A stretch of DNA of 42,220 nucleotides from Opitutaceae bacterium (GTDB lineage: Bacteria; Verrucomicrobiota; Verrucomicrobiia; Opitutales; Opitutaceae), in the NCBI GenBank assembly GCA_027482905.1, contig JAIXVP010000078.1, forward strand, positions 1 to 42,220, in the 5' to 3' direction. The position numbers and the translations under genes were made by a program. The notes under the pieces are model-generated. The model saw nothing but the letters and a program-made list of their open reading frames with translations, made no database searches and was not told where the DNA came from. Shown one piece after another: positions 31,013-39,020 of the stretch; position 1 is the stretch's first letter, and each line of letters opens with the position of its first letter.

Positions 31013-31420
31013 TCACGCGAAGGGGTTGAGCAGATTGACGCCCGCGCGTTCGAAATCCGCGACGTTGCGGGTGACGACGGTGTGCCCGTGCACCAGCGCG
31101 GTCGCGGCGATGAGGCCGTCCGTCACGGGCAGCGGTCGGGTAGGCGCGAGCCGGCCCCAGCGGTCGGCGATCTCGGAGGTGACGGGAAGGATGCGGTCGC
31201 CGTAATGGGTTTCCAAGCCGCGTAGCCAGCGCTCGAGCGCGCCCGCCGCCCGTGCATCCTTGGCGCGATGCAGTTCGATTCCACGCCGGATTTCGCCTAG
31301 GGTCAGCACACTCAAAAACGCCTCGGCGGGCCGCAGGCCCTCCATCCAGGCGACCACCTTGGCGTCGGCGCGCGGCTTGCGCAGTTCGGAGAGGACGCAG
31401 GTATCGAGCAGATAACCCAT
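31013..31420 (-). CDS. vapC: Type II toxin, VapC/FitB-like PIN-domain ribonuclease
   Basis: A 135-residue PIN-domain protein from ATG 31420. The expected acidic residues are all present: Asp6 (LLDTCVLSE), Glu12, Glu43 (TLGEIRRG), Asp101 (VTDGLIAATA) and Asp122 (RNVADF). Opening, length and TLGEIxRGIE match the FitB/VapC subgroup. PIN toxins cleave RNA, often initiator tRNA or rRNA; the target here is unknown. It lies 3 bases after the antitoxin gene, so the pair is an operon. Its stop abuts the hsdS remnant directly, suggesting that the module either inserted into hsdS or bounded the deletion. Confidence 0.9.
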   Translation of the reverse strand: MGYLLDTCVLSELRKPRADAKVVAWMEGLRPAEAFLSVLTLGEIRRGIELHRAKDARAAGALERWLRGLETHYGDRILPVTSEIADRWGRLAPTRPLPVTDGLIAATALVHGHTVVTRNVADFERAGVNLLNPFA

Positions 31421-31423
31421 GAC

Positions 31424-31666
31424 TCAAAACTCGACCGCACGCGGCAGGTCGGAAGCGCGGGGGAAGTCGATGGGCTCGCCGGTCGGGATGGAACGCAGAT
31501 AAGCCGGGAAATCCGCCTGCGGACCGGGTTGATCGCCCAGTAAAGCCGCGCGCAGGAGCCGGCGATGCGCCTCCTCCACGGAGACACCCTGCTCCGCCGC
31601 GCTGCGACGCAGGCGGGCCACCACGGCGGGCTCGATGTCGCGGACCAAAAGTTGGGACATGTGCAT
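31424..31666 (-). CDS. vapB: Type II antitoxin, VapB/FitA-like
   Basis: An 80-residue protein with ATG at 31666; a second ATG two codons later (31660) gives the more typical opening MSQLLVRDIEP and may be the real start. The N-terminal VRDIEPAVVARLRRSAAEQG is a ribbon-helix-helix DNA-binding segment of FitA type, followed by EEAHRRLLRAAL. The C-terminal half is proline-rich and acidic and should wrap the toxin. By family knowledge it neutralises the adjacent PIN toxin and represses their shared promoter. The 150-base gap to the divergent decarboxylase gene is locally AT-richer near 31670-31700, but no operator palindrome is obvious. Confidence 0.85.
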   Translation of the reverse strand: MHMSQLLVRDIEPAVVARLRRSAAEQGVSVEEAHRRLLRAALLGDQPGPQADFPAYLRSIPTGEPIDFPRASDLPRAVEF

Positions 31667-31816
31667 AGGCTGCTATCAATGTAAGCAAATGGCAAGGATC
31701 ACGTGGACGCCGCCGAGGCCCGAACCGCCCCACCCTGCGCGCCCGTCATCCGTTCTTCACCCGCCCTTTACGTTTTCCGCTTTCCGTTTTCCGCATTCTT
31801 CGTGTCCCTTCTCGCC

Positions 31817-32746
31817 ATGCGCATACTTGTCACCGGCGGCGCCGGCTTCCTCGGTTCCCATCTCTGCGACCGCCTCCTCAAGGACGGCCACGAGGTCATC
31901 GCCCTCGATAACTTCTTCACCGGCCGCAAGACCAACATCGCCCACCTCCTCGGCCGGCCCGATTTCGAGCTCGTCCGCCACGACGTGATCGACCCCTTCA
32001 AATTCGAGGTCGACCAGATCTACAACCTCGCCTGCCCCGCCTCACCGCCCCACTACCAATACAACGCGATCAAGACGGTGAAAACCTCCGTCATGGGCGC
32101 GATCAACTGCCTCGGCCTCGCCAAACGCACCCGCGCCCGCGTCTTCCAGGCCAGCACCTCCGAGGTCTACGGCGACCCCGCCATCCACCCCCAACCCGAG
32201 AGCTACTGGGGCAACGTCAACCCCATCGGCATCCGCTCCTGCTACGACGAGGGCAAACGCGTGGCCGAGACCCTGTTCATGGATTACCACCGCCAGAACG
32301 AGGTCGATATCCGCATCGTGCGGATTTTTAACACCTACGGCCCCCGCATGCACCCGAACGACGGCCGCGTGGTGTCGAACTTCATCGTCCAGGCGCTCAA
32401 GGGCGAGGACATCACCATCTACGGCGACGGCCTCCAGACCCGCTCCTTCTGTTACGTCGACGACCTCATCGAGGGCTTCGTCCGCCTGATGAACCAGGAC
32501 GCCGTCACCGGCCCGATCAACATCGGCAACCCCGGCGAGTTCACCATGCTCCAGCTCGCCGAGCTCACCCTGAAGCTCACCGGCAGCAAATCGAAGATCG
32601 TCCACCGCCCCCTCCCCGGCGACGACCCCAAGCAGCGCCGCCCCGACATCACCCTCGCCCAGAAACATCTGAACAACTGGGGTCCCACCGTGCCGCTCGA
32701 GGAAGGCCTCGGCCGCACCATCGCCTACTTCCGCACGCAGATCTGA
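31817..32746 (+). CDS. UDP-glucuronate decarboxylase (UDP-xylose synthase type)
   Basis: A 309-residue extended SDR from ATG 31817. The NAD-binding GGAGFLG is at 7-13, and the catalytic set is Ser in [10 protein letters not shown] plus Tyr143 and Lys147 (CYDEGKR). [15 protein letters not shown] and [14 protein letters not shown] are characteristic of UXS-type decarboxylases, which convert UDP-glucuronate to UDP-xylose through a 4-keto intermediate. Length fits the soluble form of the family. The product probably feeds surface polysaccharide synthesis. The ATG follows a pyrimidine-rich leader with repeated TTTTCCGC and lacks a Shine-Dalgarno sequence. The frame is open upstream to 31703, but that part has no SDR similarity. 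Confidence 0.92.
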   Translation: MRILVTGGAGFLGSHLCDRLLKDGHEVIALDNFFTGRKTNIAHLLGRPDFELVRHDVIDPFKFEVDQIYNLACPASPPHYQYNAIKTVKTSVMGAINCLGLAKRTRARVFQASTSEVYGDPAIHPQPESYWGNVNPIGIRSCYDEGKRVAETLFMDYHRQNEVDIRIVRIFNTYGPRMHPNDGRVVSNFIVQALKGEDITIYGDGLQTRSFCYVDDLIEGFVRLMNQDAVTGPINIGNPGEFTMLQLAELTLKLTGSKSKIVHRPLPGDDPKQRRPDITLAQKHLNNWGPTVPLEEGLGRTIAYFRTQI

Positions 32747-32783
32747 GCGGGGCGCGGCAGACCCCGACGGCGGCGGGCTTGGC

Positions 32784-33875
32784 ATGGCGGGTGCAAAGAC
32801 TTTGACCATGTTCCTCTCGCCGCCTTTTCGCGTCCTGCTCTTCGTCACGCTCTTCCTCGCAACCCTGAAAGTGGCCCCGGCGGCGGAGCGGTTTCGCCCC
32901 AAGGTCGTGGTGGTGGCCACCTTCGAAGTCGGCGCCGACACCGGCGACAAACCCGGCGAGTTCCAGTTCTGGGCCGAACGTGAACGCCTGACCGAGTCCA
33001 TCGTCGTGCCCGGGCTCGACCACCCCGTCTGCTACAACCCCGCCACCGGCGTCTTCGGCGTCGTCTCGGGCACCACCGTGCGCTCCGGCCTGCAGATTTT
33101 CGCGCTGGGGCTCGACCCGCGTTTCGATTTTTCCCGCTCCTACTGGCTGATCAACGGTATCGCGGGCGTGGACCCGGGTCGCGCGGCGGAGGGCAGCGCC
33201 GCCTGGGCCCGCCACGTCCTCGACGGCGACATCGCCTACGAAATCGACTCGCGCGAGGCCCCGGCCGACTGGCCCTACGGCATCATGGCGCTGGGCAATA
33301 AATCCCCGCTGACCAAACCCGTCATCCCCGACTGGGCCCCCAAACCCATGGCATGGACGCTCAACCCCGGCCTGGTCGCTTGGGCCTACGCCAAGACCAA
33401 GGACCTCGCTCTGGCCGACTCGCCCGAGGCCGCCGCCCACCGCGCCCTCTACGCCGACTTCCCGGCCGTGCAAAAGGGCCCGGTCGTGCTCCTCGGCGAC
33501 AGCTTCGCCTCCTGCCGCTACTGGCACGGCGCGGTCCTGCAGAAATGGGCCGACGACTGGGCCGCGCTCTACACCGACGGCCGGGGCGACGCCACCATGA
33601 CGAACATGGAGGACCACGGCCTGGCCAACGCCCTCACCCGCCTCGACGCTTTGGGCAAGGTCCGCTTCGAACGCGTGCTTGTGCTCCGCACCGGCAGCAA
33701 TTTCTCCCGCCCGCCCACCGGGCAGTCCGCCGCCGCCAGCATGGTGGCCGAGTATCAGGGCATGCTGCCCGCCCTGGAGGCCGCCCACAAGGTCGGCTCG
33801 ACCGTCGTCGCCGCCCTGCTCGCCGACTGGGCGACCTACGAGGCCACCCCGCCCACCACCGCGACGGCGGATTGA
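32784..33875 (+). CDS. Purine nucleoside permease (NUP) family protein, exported
   Basis: A 363-residue protein from ATG 32784; an ATG at 32808 gives a cleaner signal peptide (MFLSPPFRVLLFVTLFLATL, cleavage near APAAE) and may be the real start. KVVVVATFEVGADTGDKPGE, followed later by LINGIAGVDP and LLGDSFASCRYWHG, is the conserved pattern of the NUP family, named for a Candida purine nucleoside transporter. Bacterial members are secreted or periplasmic and resemble nucleoside phosphorylases, so 'permease' may be misleading; nucleoside binding or cleavage is the safer inference. It lies 37 bases after the decarboxylase gene, and its 3' end overlaps the convergent amidase gene by 40 bases. Confidence 0.83.
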   Translation: MAGAKTLTMFLSPPFRVLLFVTLFLATLKVAPAAERFRPKVVVVATFEVGADTGDKPGEFQFWAERERLTESIVVPGLDHPVCYNPATGVFGVVSGTTVRSGLQIFALGLDPRFDFSRSYWLINGIAGVDPGRAAEGSAAWARHVLDGDIAYEIDSREAPADWPYGIMALGNKSPLTKPVIPDWAPKPMAWTLNPGLVAWAYAKTKDLALADSPEAAAHRALYADFPAVQKGPVVLLGDSFASCRYWHGAVLQKWADDWAALYTDGRGDATMTNMEDHGLANALTRLDALGKVRFERVLVLRTGSNFSRPPTGQSAAASMVAEYQGMLPALEAAHKVGSTVVAALLADWATYEATPPTTATAD

Positions 33876-34354
33876 CCCGGTCCGAAGCGCGCCGCGATCG
33901 CCGCCCGCAGCCGCGCCCACTCGGCCGGCGCGAGGTCGTCCTTCCGGCCCGGGGCGATCTGGCGGTGGTCGGTCATCGCGTCCATCGTCCAGCGAAACTC
34001 CGCCCAGCGCGGGGCCAGCCACTCCAGCGCCGAAGCCACCTGCGCGTCCGTGAGCGGCGCCGTCCGCGTGTCGCCGGCGAAGCTCACCCCGAGGAGAAAG
34101 GCGTTGCAGCCGTCCCGTCCCTGAAAAACCGATACGCCCGCGTGCCACGCCACGTGCTCGTCCGCCACCAGCCTCGCTCGCGTCCCGTCCGGCGCGATTA
34201 CGACATGGTAGCTGACCCGGCTCTCCGGCCTCGCCATGAAGGCCAGCGTGTCCGCGAAGGGCATGACGGTGTGGTGGAAACACACGCCGAGGCGCTCGTG
34301 CGCCGGCGCGGCCGAAAAATTCGGCGACGGTGCGGCGATCTCGACGAAGGGCAT
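33836..34354 (-). CDS. AmpD-like N-acetylmuramoyl-L-alanine amidase
   Basis: A 172-residue amidase_2 domain protein from ATG 34354. Zinc ligands are recognisable as His27 or His28 (CFHHTVM), His130 (TDHRQIAPGRKDD) and Asp139 or Asp140. SYHVVIAPDGT and VADEHVAWHAG are standard for the fold. The family cleaves the MurNAc-L-Ala bond in peptidoglycan or anhydro-muropeptides. No signal peptide is visible, which suggests a cytoplasmic, AmpD-like recycling enzyme. Its 3' end overlaps the NUP-family gene on the opposite strand by 40 bases. Confidence 0.88.
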   Translation of the reverse strand: MPFVEIAAPSPNFSAAPAHERLGVCFHHTVMPFADTLAFMARPESRVSYHVVIAPDGTRARLVADEHVAWHAGVSVFQGRDGCNAFLLGVSFAGDTRTAPLTDAQVASALEWLAPRWAEFRWTMDAMTDHRQIAPGRKDDLAPAEWARLRAAIAARFGPGQSAVAVVGGVAS

Positions 34355-34376
34355 GCGCGCCGTCCCTCCCCGCCGC

Positions 34377-34754
34377 CTAGAGGCTGCGCCAGGCCGCGCC
34401 GAACATCGACACCATCAAGCCCAGCCGCAGCGCGCCCTCGATGGTCAGGATGACCAGGACCCAACGCAGCGCACAGCTGCCGCGCAGGGCGAAACCGCAG
34501 AGCGAGACGAGCAACAGACACGCGGCGTGGATGCGCGTCGGCGACTCGCTGAGGAGCCAGAGCAGCCAGGCGTTCTGCGCGCAGATCGCGACCACCCAGA
34601 GCAGCGCGACCGGCTCCGGCGGACCCAGCGATCGCGGATCCACCCCGGCCTGGATTTGTTTCACGCCGAGAAAACGCTCCGCATAGACCAGTTGCGCGAT
34701 CTCGAAAACCACGAAGGCGGGCGCGAGAAAGGCGGCGGCGGGCGCGTTGTCCAT
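34377..34754 (-). CDS. Small integral membrane protein of unknown function
   Basis: A 125-residue protein from ATG 34754 with about four hydrophobic segments (near 8-27, 48-68, 76-92 and 97-118). No family is recognised. It lies 22 bases upstream of the amidase gene and 45 bases downstream of the NT5C-like gene on the same strand, so the three may be co-transcribed. The alternate frames over this stretch lack its hydrophobic pattern, which supports it as a real gene. Confidence 0.6.
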   Translation of the reverse strand: MDNAPAAAFLAPAFVVFEIAQLVYAERFLGVKQIQAGVDPRSLGPPEPVALLWVVAICAQNAWLLWLLSESPTRIHAACLLLVSLCGFALRGSCALRWVLVILTIEGALRLGLMVSMFGAAWRSL

Positions 34755-34799
34755 CGGCGGGGGTGTTCGGTCCGGGGCTGCGGCGGGTGGCGCGCGGCC

Positions 34800-35423
34800 T
34801 CAGCCTTGGGCGCGCCCGTGCGCGGCGGCGACCAGTTCGTAGACCTCGTCCCAGGTGCGGGCGCGCAGCTCGTCGCCGAGGTGGCGGTTGGTCGGGTTGT
34901 CGAAAATGATGCAGGGCCGGCCCTCGGCGCGGTAGGCCTCGATGTTCTTCGGCGAGTCGTCGATGTAGAGGTCGGCGTTGATCGAGAGCTTGTCCTCCAC
35001 GAAGCAGAGGTCGCGGTAGGGCACGTCGTGTTTCTCCAGCCACTCGGCCGTCTGGGTGACGGACTCGCCGTGCAGGCCGCCGACATAGAGGCGGTGGGTG
35101 ATGATGCGGATGTGCACGCCGAGGCGCGACAACCGACGCAGGGTGAAAGGGGCCAGCGCGATGGGGTCGGCGTTCTTAAAAATGCCGTGCTGGTTGACCG
35201 CGTGTTTGTGGAGCAGCGGGTAGGTGAGGTCGTAGCCACCGGCGCCGGAGACCTTGTCGAGCAGGCCCCACTCCTTCAGCCCGTAGCGAAAGTCGTCGGT
35301 CAGGTCCTCGGTGCGCTTGCCCAGCCAGGTCGCGGCGACCGGTTTCAGCGCGCGGTAGAAATCGACCACGACGCCGTCCAGATCGAGGCCAAGGATGAAC
35401 TTGCGGGCGGACGGGGTGGACAT
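34800..35423 (-). CDS. NT5C-type 5'-nucleotidase-like HAD phosphatase
   Basis: A 207-residue HAD-superfamily protein from ATG 35423. Motif I is LGLDLDGVVVDF with Asp14 and Asp16, motif II is IITHR with Thr109, and motif IV is YIDDSPKN with Asp155 and Asp156. This spacing and the short length match the NT5C (5'(3')-deoxyribonucleotidase-like) family. The segment between motifs I and II contains a helical cap. By family knowledge it should dephosphorylate small substrates such as nucleotides; the real substrate is unknown. Confidence 0.82.
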   Translation of the reverse strand: MSTPSARKFILGLDLDGVVVDFYRALKPVAATWLGKRTEDLTDDFRYGLKEWGLLDKVSGAGGYDLTYPLLHKHAVNQHGIFKNADPIALAPFTLRRLSRLGVHIRIITHRLYVGGLHGESVTQTAEWLEKHDVPYRDLCFVEDKLSINADLYIDDSPKNIEAYRAEGRPCIIFDNPTNRHLGDELRARTWDEVYELVAAAHGRAQG

Positions 35424-35498
35424 GGGGCGAGCTAGGCGCGGAGCGGGGCGCGCGTAAAAACAAAAGGGGCCGCGCGCGCCAACGGGAAAAACCTTCGC

Positions 35499-35969
35499 CT
35501 ACTCCACCCGGCCGCGGCGGGTCGAGCGGTCGGTCTTTTCCGAGGGGATCTCGTTGTTGGTCGTCATCATGAAGACCGGCGCCTTGGTCTTGATCCAGAC
35601 CTGCTGCTCCTTGAAGTGCTTGGCCGTGACGTTCTCGATCGCGTCGGCCATGGTCTTGGCCGGCATGAGGCGGCCCTTCTTGGTGGTGTTGAACTCGTAG
35701 GCGGCCTTGTGGATGCGCTCGGGCGCGCTGGTCACGGAGGCGTCCTCCGGAATTTGCAGCACCCAACCGGTGAACTCGCCGGCGGGCAGCTTGCCGTCGG
35801 GGTCGGAGATGAGGATGGAGAACTGCTTCTTCACCGCCGGCGGCTTCTCTTCGTCGACCTCGGGCTCCACCGCCTGGTTCATCTCCTCGACGATCTGGCG
35901 GAGCAGGGCGGGGTCGACGTCGTTACGTTTGAGGATTTCGGCGACTTGGTTGACTTCGATTTTCGGCAT
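35499..35969 (-). CDS. Conserved-looking protein of unknown function
   Basis: A 156-residue protein from ATG 35969. The frame extends 16 codons further to 36017, but this start gives the natural opening MPKIEVNQVAEIL and avoids overlap with the divergent NUDIX gene. The first ~40 residues are helical and acidic (NDVDPALLRQIVEEMNQAVE). The middle (SILISDPDGKLPAGEFTGWV) and the AYEFNTTKKGRLMPA segment look like a compact alpha/beta domain. The C-terminal tail is basic. No family is recognised and no signal peptide or membrane segment is seen. Balanced amino-acid use and an intact frame indicate a real gene. Confidence 0.65.
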   Translation of the reverse strand: MPKIEVNQVAEILKRNDVDPALLRQIVEEMNQAVEPEVDEEKPPAVKKQFSILISDPDGKLPAGEFTGWVLQIPEDASVTSAPERIHKAAYEFNTTKKGRLMPAKTMADAIENVTAKHFKEQQVWIKTKAPVFMMTTNNEIPSEKTDRSTRRGRVE

Positions 35970-36006
35970 GGCGTGCGGGCGGTGAAAGGCCCACGAAAGG
36001 GCACAC

Positions 36007-36546
36007 ATGGATGGCAATGTAAAGGGCGGCGGGGCGGCGCAGAGCGCGGACGAGTTGTTCGACGTGGTGGACGAGCATGACCGCGTGGTCGGCCAGGCCC
36101 GCCGCGCCGACGTGCACGCCCAAAAACTCCGCCACCGCGCGGTCCACGTGCTTTGCCTCGACGAGGCCGGGCGGGTTTTTCTGCAGCGTCGATCAATGCT
36201 GAAGGACTCCGCCCCCGGCCGCTGGTGCGCGTCCTGTTCGGGACACCTCGACGCGGGCGAGGACTACCCGGCGGCGGCGGTGCGCGAGCTGGCCGAGGAA
36301 ATCGGCGTGCGGCTCGACGGTCCGCACCAACTCGAGCCCTGGCTGCGGCTGGAACCCTGCCGCGAGACGGGGCAGGAATTTGTCTGGGTCTACCGGGTGC
36401 GGCACGCGGGGCCCTTCACCCTGCACCCGGCGGAGATCATGGACGGCGCCTGGCGCACGCGTGCCGAGATCGACGCCGCCGTTCGCGACCGCCCACGAGA
36501 TTTTGCGGGCGCCTTTCGCCTGCTCTGGTCGCGGCTGGTTTGGTGA
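36007..36546 (+). CDS. NUDIX hydrolase, isopentenyl-diphosphate-isomerase-like subgroup
   Basis: A 179-residue protein from ATG 36007. A perfect Nudix box (G-x5-E-x7-REL-x-EE-x-G) lies at residues 79-101, beginning GHLDAGEDYPAAAVRELAEE. The FDVVDEHDRVVGQARRADVH opening, RAVHVLCLDEAGRVFLQRRS and WCASCSGHLDAGE pattern is that of the YfcD/IDI-like Nudix subgroup. These hydrolyse nucleotide diphosphate derivatives; the lack of the full IDI metal and Cys/Glu set argues against true isomerase activity. It is divergent from the unknown 156-residue gene, with 37 bases between their starts. Confidence 0.88.
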   Translation: MDGNVKGGGAAQSADELFDVVDEHDRVVGQARRADVHAQKLRHRAVHVLCLDEAGRVFLQRRSMLKDSAPGRWCASCSGHLDAGEDYPAAAVRELAEEIGVRLDGPHQLEPWLRLEPCRETGQEFVWVYRVRHAGPFTLHPAEIMDGAWRTRAEIDAAVRDRPRDFAGAFRLLWSRLVW

Positions 36547-36609
36547 GCCGTCAGGCGACGCGGAAAGGGGCGGCGGCGGGTGCCGCCCTTCTTCCCGAGG
36601 CCAACCCGA

Positions 36610-38778
36610 TCAGGGCGCGACCACGGCCACGCGCACGCGGCCGAAGCGCCGGGGGGTGGTCGCGGGGTCGGTCACCGAGACGCGTTCCCAGTCGGCATTG
36701 ACGCTCGTGACGGTAGCCTCGGCAAGGTCGAGCGTCGGCCAGGTGGACAGGTCGGCGCTGGTCTCGACGGTGTAGGCCAGACCGGGGTTGCTGGCGGCCT
36801 TGAGGCGGAGGAACTCGACCACGAGGCGCCCCTGGGCGTCCACGGAGACGCGGGGGAGGCCCGCGGTGCCGTTGGCGGTGAGGACGGTGGGGTTGGCGGC
36901 GGCGAGGTCGCCGGCGTTCGGGGCCAGGTTGAAGGCCAACTTGAGGAGGTTGGCGATGCCGTCGCCGGAGGGGTTGGCGAGGTCCTGCGAGCCGTCGGCG
37001 GCGAGGCCGTGCAGGGAGCGCCACACGATCAGGGCGGAGGTGTTCACGGTGTAGCTGGCCGAGACGACGTCGGACGCGAGCCAACCGCCGCCGATGGCGA
37101 CGACCTTGACCGTCGCGCTGGCGTTCAGCGTAAAGGGACCGGTGTAATCGTTGCCGGCCGTGTCCGAAGGCGTGCTGCCGTCGGTGGTGTAGCGGAGGGT
37201 GGCACCGGCGGCGTTGTTCACCAGGGTGACGCTCACGCTGCCCGTGTAGGTGCCGGCCGCCGGGGTGATGCCGGGGGCGGCGGCGGCGGTGGGGATTTCC
37301 TCGAGGGTGGCGCCGTTGAGGTAGGAATCGCGGTTGATAAAGGGCACGGCGGCGACGTCGGTCACGCCGTCGAGGACGATGTTCAGGGTGCTGCTGGTGG
37401 CGGTGAACTGGTGCACGATGGCCGAGCCGGCGGTGGCGGCGTAAGCGGCTCCCTGGGCCTCCGTGGGAGCGAAGTCGTTGACGATCAGAGATCCGTTGAC
37501 CAACACGTCGAAACGGCGACCGGTGGCGCCCGCTTCGCCGAAGAGGAGCTGGAGCTTGTAGTTGCGGCCCACGACGAGGTTGGTCAGGTCAGCCTTTAGT
37601 TTCCGCGCCTCTGGATTGAGAGAAAAGGAGTTCGCCCAGCGGATGGTCTGGTAAACGGTTTCCAGCACGTCGTCTCCGGCGAGGGCGCCGAAGCTCGGAT
37701 TGACGAAAGGGGTCACGAAATCGGTCGCGCCGATGGTGATGCCCGGGGCGTTGTCGGCGGTGAAGTTGGCGTCGCCCGCCTGGCCGGCCGCGCCGGTCGT
37801 GCCGACGTTGAAGGCATAGACGAAGTTTCCGGTGAGATCGAGGCCGCGGCCCGCGCCGAAGCCGAAGACGCGTTCGATGCGGGTGGTGCCGGGGACGCTG
37901 ACGGCGGAAGCGGGGTTGCTGCCGTTCAGGTATTCGGTGGCGTCGTTGAAGCCGTCGCTATCTGTGTCGAGCAGGAGGGGATTGGAACCGATCGTGGACT
38001 CCACTTCGCTGGTCACGAGGTCGCCGTCGGGGTCGTTGTTGCCAATGACGTCCTGGTAGATGTCGCCGACGCGGATTTCGTCCACGGTGAAGTTATTTCC
38101 GCCACTGAAGGCAATGCGGTCCAGCGCCGCCAAGGAGAAGCTGTTGCTGAAATTCGGGGAACCGAGGGGCTGGCTCAAGTTGGGATCCAGATAAACGCTC
38201 ACCATCCCCGTGGTTGTGGTGGAGTAGTCGAGGTGGAGCAGCACGAACCGGGTCACGCCAAGCTGTTGATCACCCCGCAAAGGGTCATTGACCGAAATGC
38301 CAAATTGGGAAGCGGGCGCGATGCTGAGTTGTGTGAAGGGACCGGCGGCCCCAATCCTGATTCCGCCTGTGCCGGGTGCGACCCAGACGCTGGACGATCC
38401 GGAGCCGATCACCACGTTGCTATCGCTGTTGTCGGTGGCGTTGCGCCGGAAGAGAAAGGCGATCCACGTGTCCGTGCCGCTGCGGTCGGCGAACGTGCGA
38501 TATGTCGTGGTGTAGCTGGCGCTACCGATGGACGCGGCCCCGGCCGTGCCGGCGGGCAGGTTGGGCCAGGTCAGGCCGGTGCCGGTGACGTTGACGCCGG
38601 AGGTGGCGAGCCAATTGGCGGAGAACCCGCTGCCGCCGCCGGCGTTGTTCAGGTTGGCGCCGTTGGTATAACCGAAACCTTCATACGAACGGAGGGCGGC
38701 GGAGGCGGTGACGCAAGCACCGGCGAGGAAAAGCGTGGCGAGGAAGGGGCGAAGAGGGAAAGGGCGTAGAAGTGACAC
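36610..38778 (-). CDS. Secreted multi-domain protein (TSP3-like, malectin-like, chitobiase-C-like) with shared C-terminal module
   Basis: A 722-residue protein with GTG start 38778, giving a signal peptide (FLATLFLAGACVTASA). Residues ~30-240 form a lectin-like beta domain (LRSYEGFGYTNG opening). About 249-290 are two calcium-binding thrombospondin-3-like repeats (DPDGDLVTSE, DTDSDGFNDATEY). About 300-500 resemble a malectin or carbohydrate-binding domain (YKLQLLFGEAG, FDVLVNGSLIVNDF). About 505-575 match the chitobiase/hexosaminidase C-terminal fold (ATLRYTTDGSTPS). The last ~140 residues carry DGIANLLKLAFNLAPN and YTVETSADLSTWP, the module also seen in the 5717-7231 protein. No glycosidase active site was found; extracellular polysaccharide binding is inferred. 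Confidence 0.8.
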   Translation of the reverse strand: MSLLRPFPLRPFLATLFLAGACVTASAALRSYEGFGYTNGANLNNAGGGSGFSANWLATSGVNVTGTGLTWPNLPAGTAGAASIGSASYTTTYRTFADRSGTDTWIAFLFRRNATDNSDSNVVIGSGSSSVWVAPGTGGIRIGAAGPFTQLSIAPASQFGISVNDPLRGDQQLGVTRFVLLHLDYSTTTTGMVSVYLDPNLSQPLGSPNFSNSFSLAALDRIAFSGGNNFTVDEIRVGDIYQDVIGNNDPDGDLVTSEVESTIGSNPLLLDTDSDGFNDATEYLNGSNPASAVSVPGTTRIERVFGFGAGRGLDLTGNFVYAFNVGTTGAAGQAGDANFTADNAPGITIGATDFVTPFVNPSFGALAGDDVLETVYQTIRWANSFSLNPEARKLKADLTNLVVGRNYKLQLLFGEAGATGRRFDVLVNGSLIVNDFAPTEAQGAAYAATAGSAIVHQFTATSSTLNIVLDGVTDVAAVPFINRDSYLNGATLEEIPTAAAAPGITPAAGTYTGSVSVTLVNNAAGATLRYTTDGSTPSDTAGNDYTGPFTLNASATVKVVAIGGGWLASDVVSASYTVNTSALIVWRSLHGLAADGSQDLANPSGDGIANLLKLAFNLAPNAGDLAAANPTVLTANGTAGLPRVSVDAQGRLVVEFLRLKAASNPGLAYTVETSADLSTWPTLDLAEATVTSVNADWERVSVTDPATTPRRFGRVRVAVVAP

Positions 38779-39020
38779 GGTAAAATGGATTCAAAAACCA
38801 CAAGGAGTTAATGAAATTCAATTGCAAAGCAAATAACTTAACTAATTGCTAAATATCGTCTTAAAGCATAAATTGCAGTCTGTTTCCCGAAAACAAACAA
38901 ACTGTATACATAAAAAACTCCCAGCAAGCGACTTGAGGAAAACCCGCGGCCAACAATCCGCACCTGTGCGGTGCATGCTCGGCAGATAACGCTACCGACG
39001 ATTACCCGGGACTCCCCGCA
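38779..39020. other. AT-rich gene-free spacer
   Basis: This 242-base spacer lies between the start of the secreted-protein gene and the stop of the 79-residue gene, both on the minus strand. It is strikingly AT-rich from about 38780 to 38930 compared with all surrounding DNA and probably contains the minus-strand promoter of the secreted-protein gene, though no single -35/-10 pair stands out. A compact inverted repeat CCGCAC-CT-GTGCGG lies at 38958-38971. Confidence 0.5.

Noticed and set aside
30912-31733. 273-codon minus frame that could be taken as a complete hsdS
   Set aside because: Only the final 33 codons resemble HsdS; the rest is an out-of-frame reading of vapC and vapB.
38811-38852. 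Thirteen-residue ORF preceded by AAGGAG
   Set aside because: Spacing of three bases is too short, there is no family support, and it lies in an AT-rich spacer where chance matches are likely.
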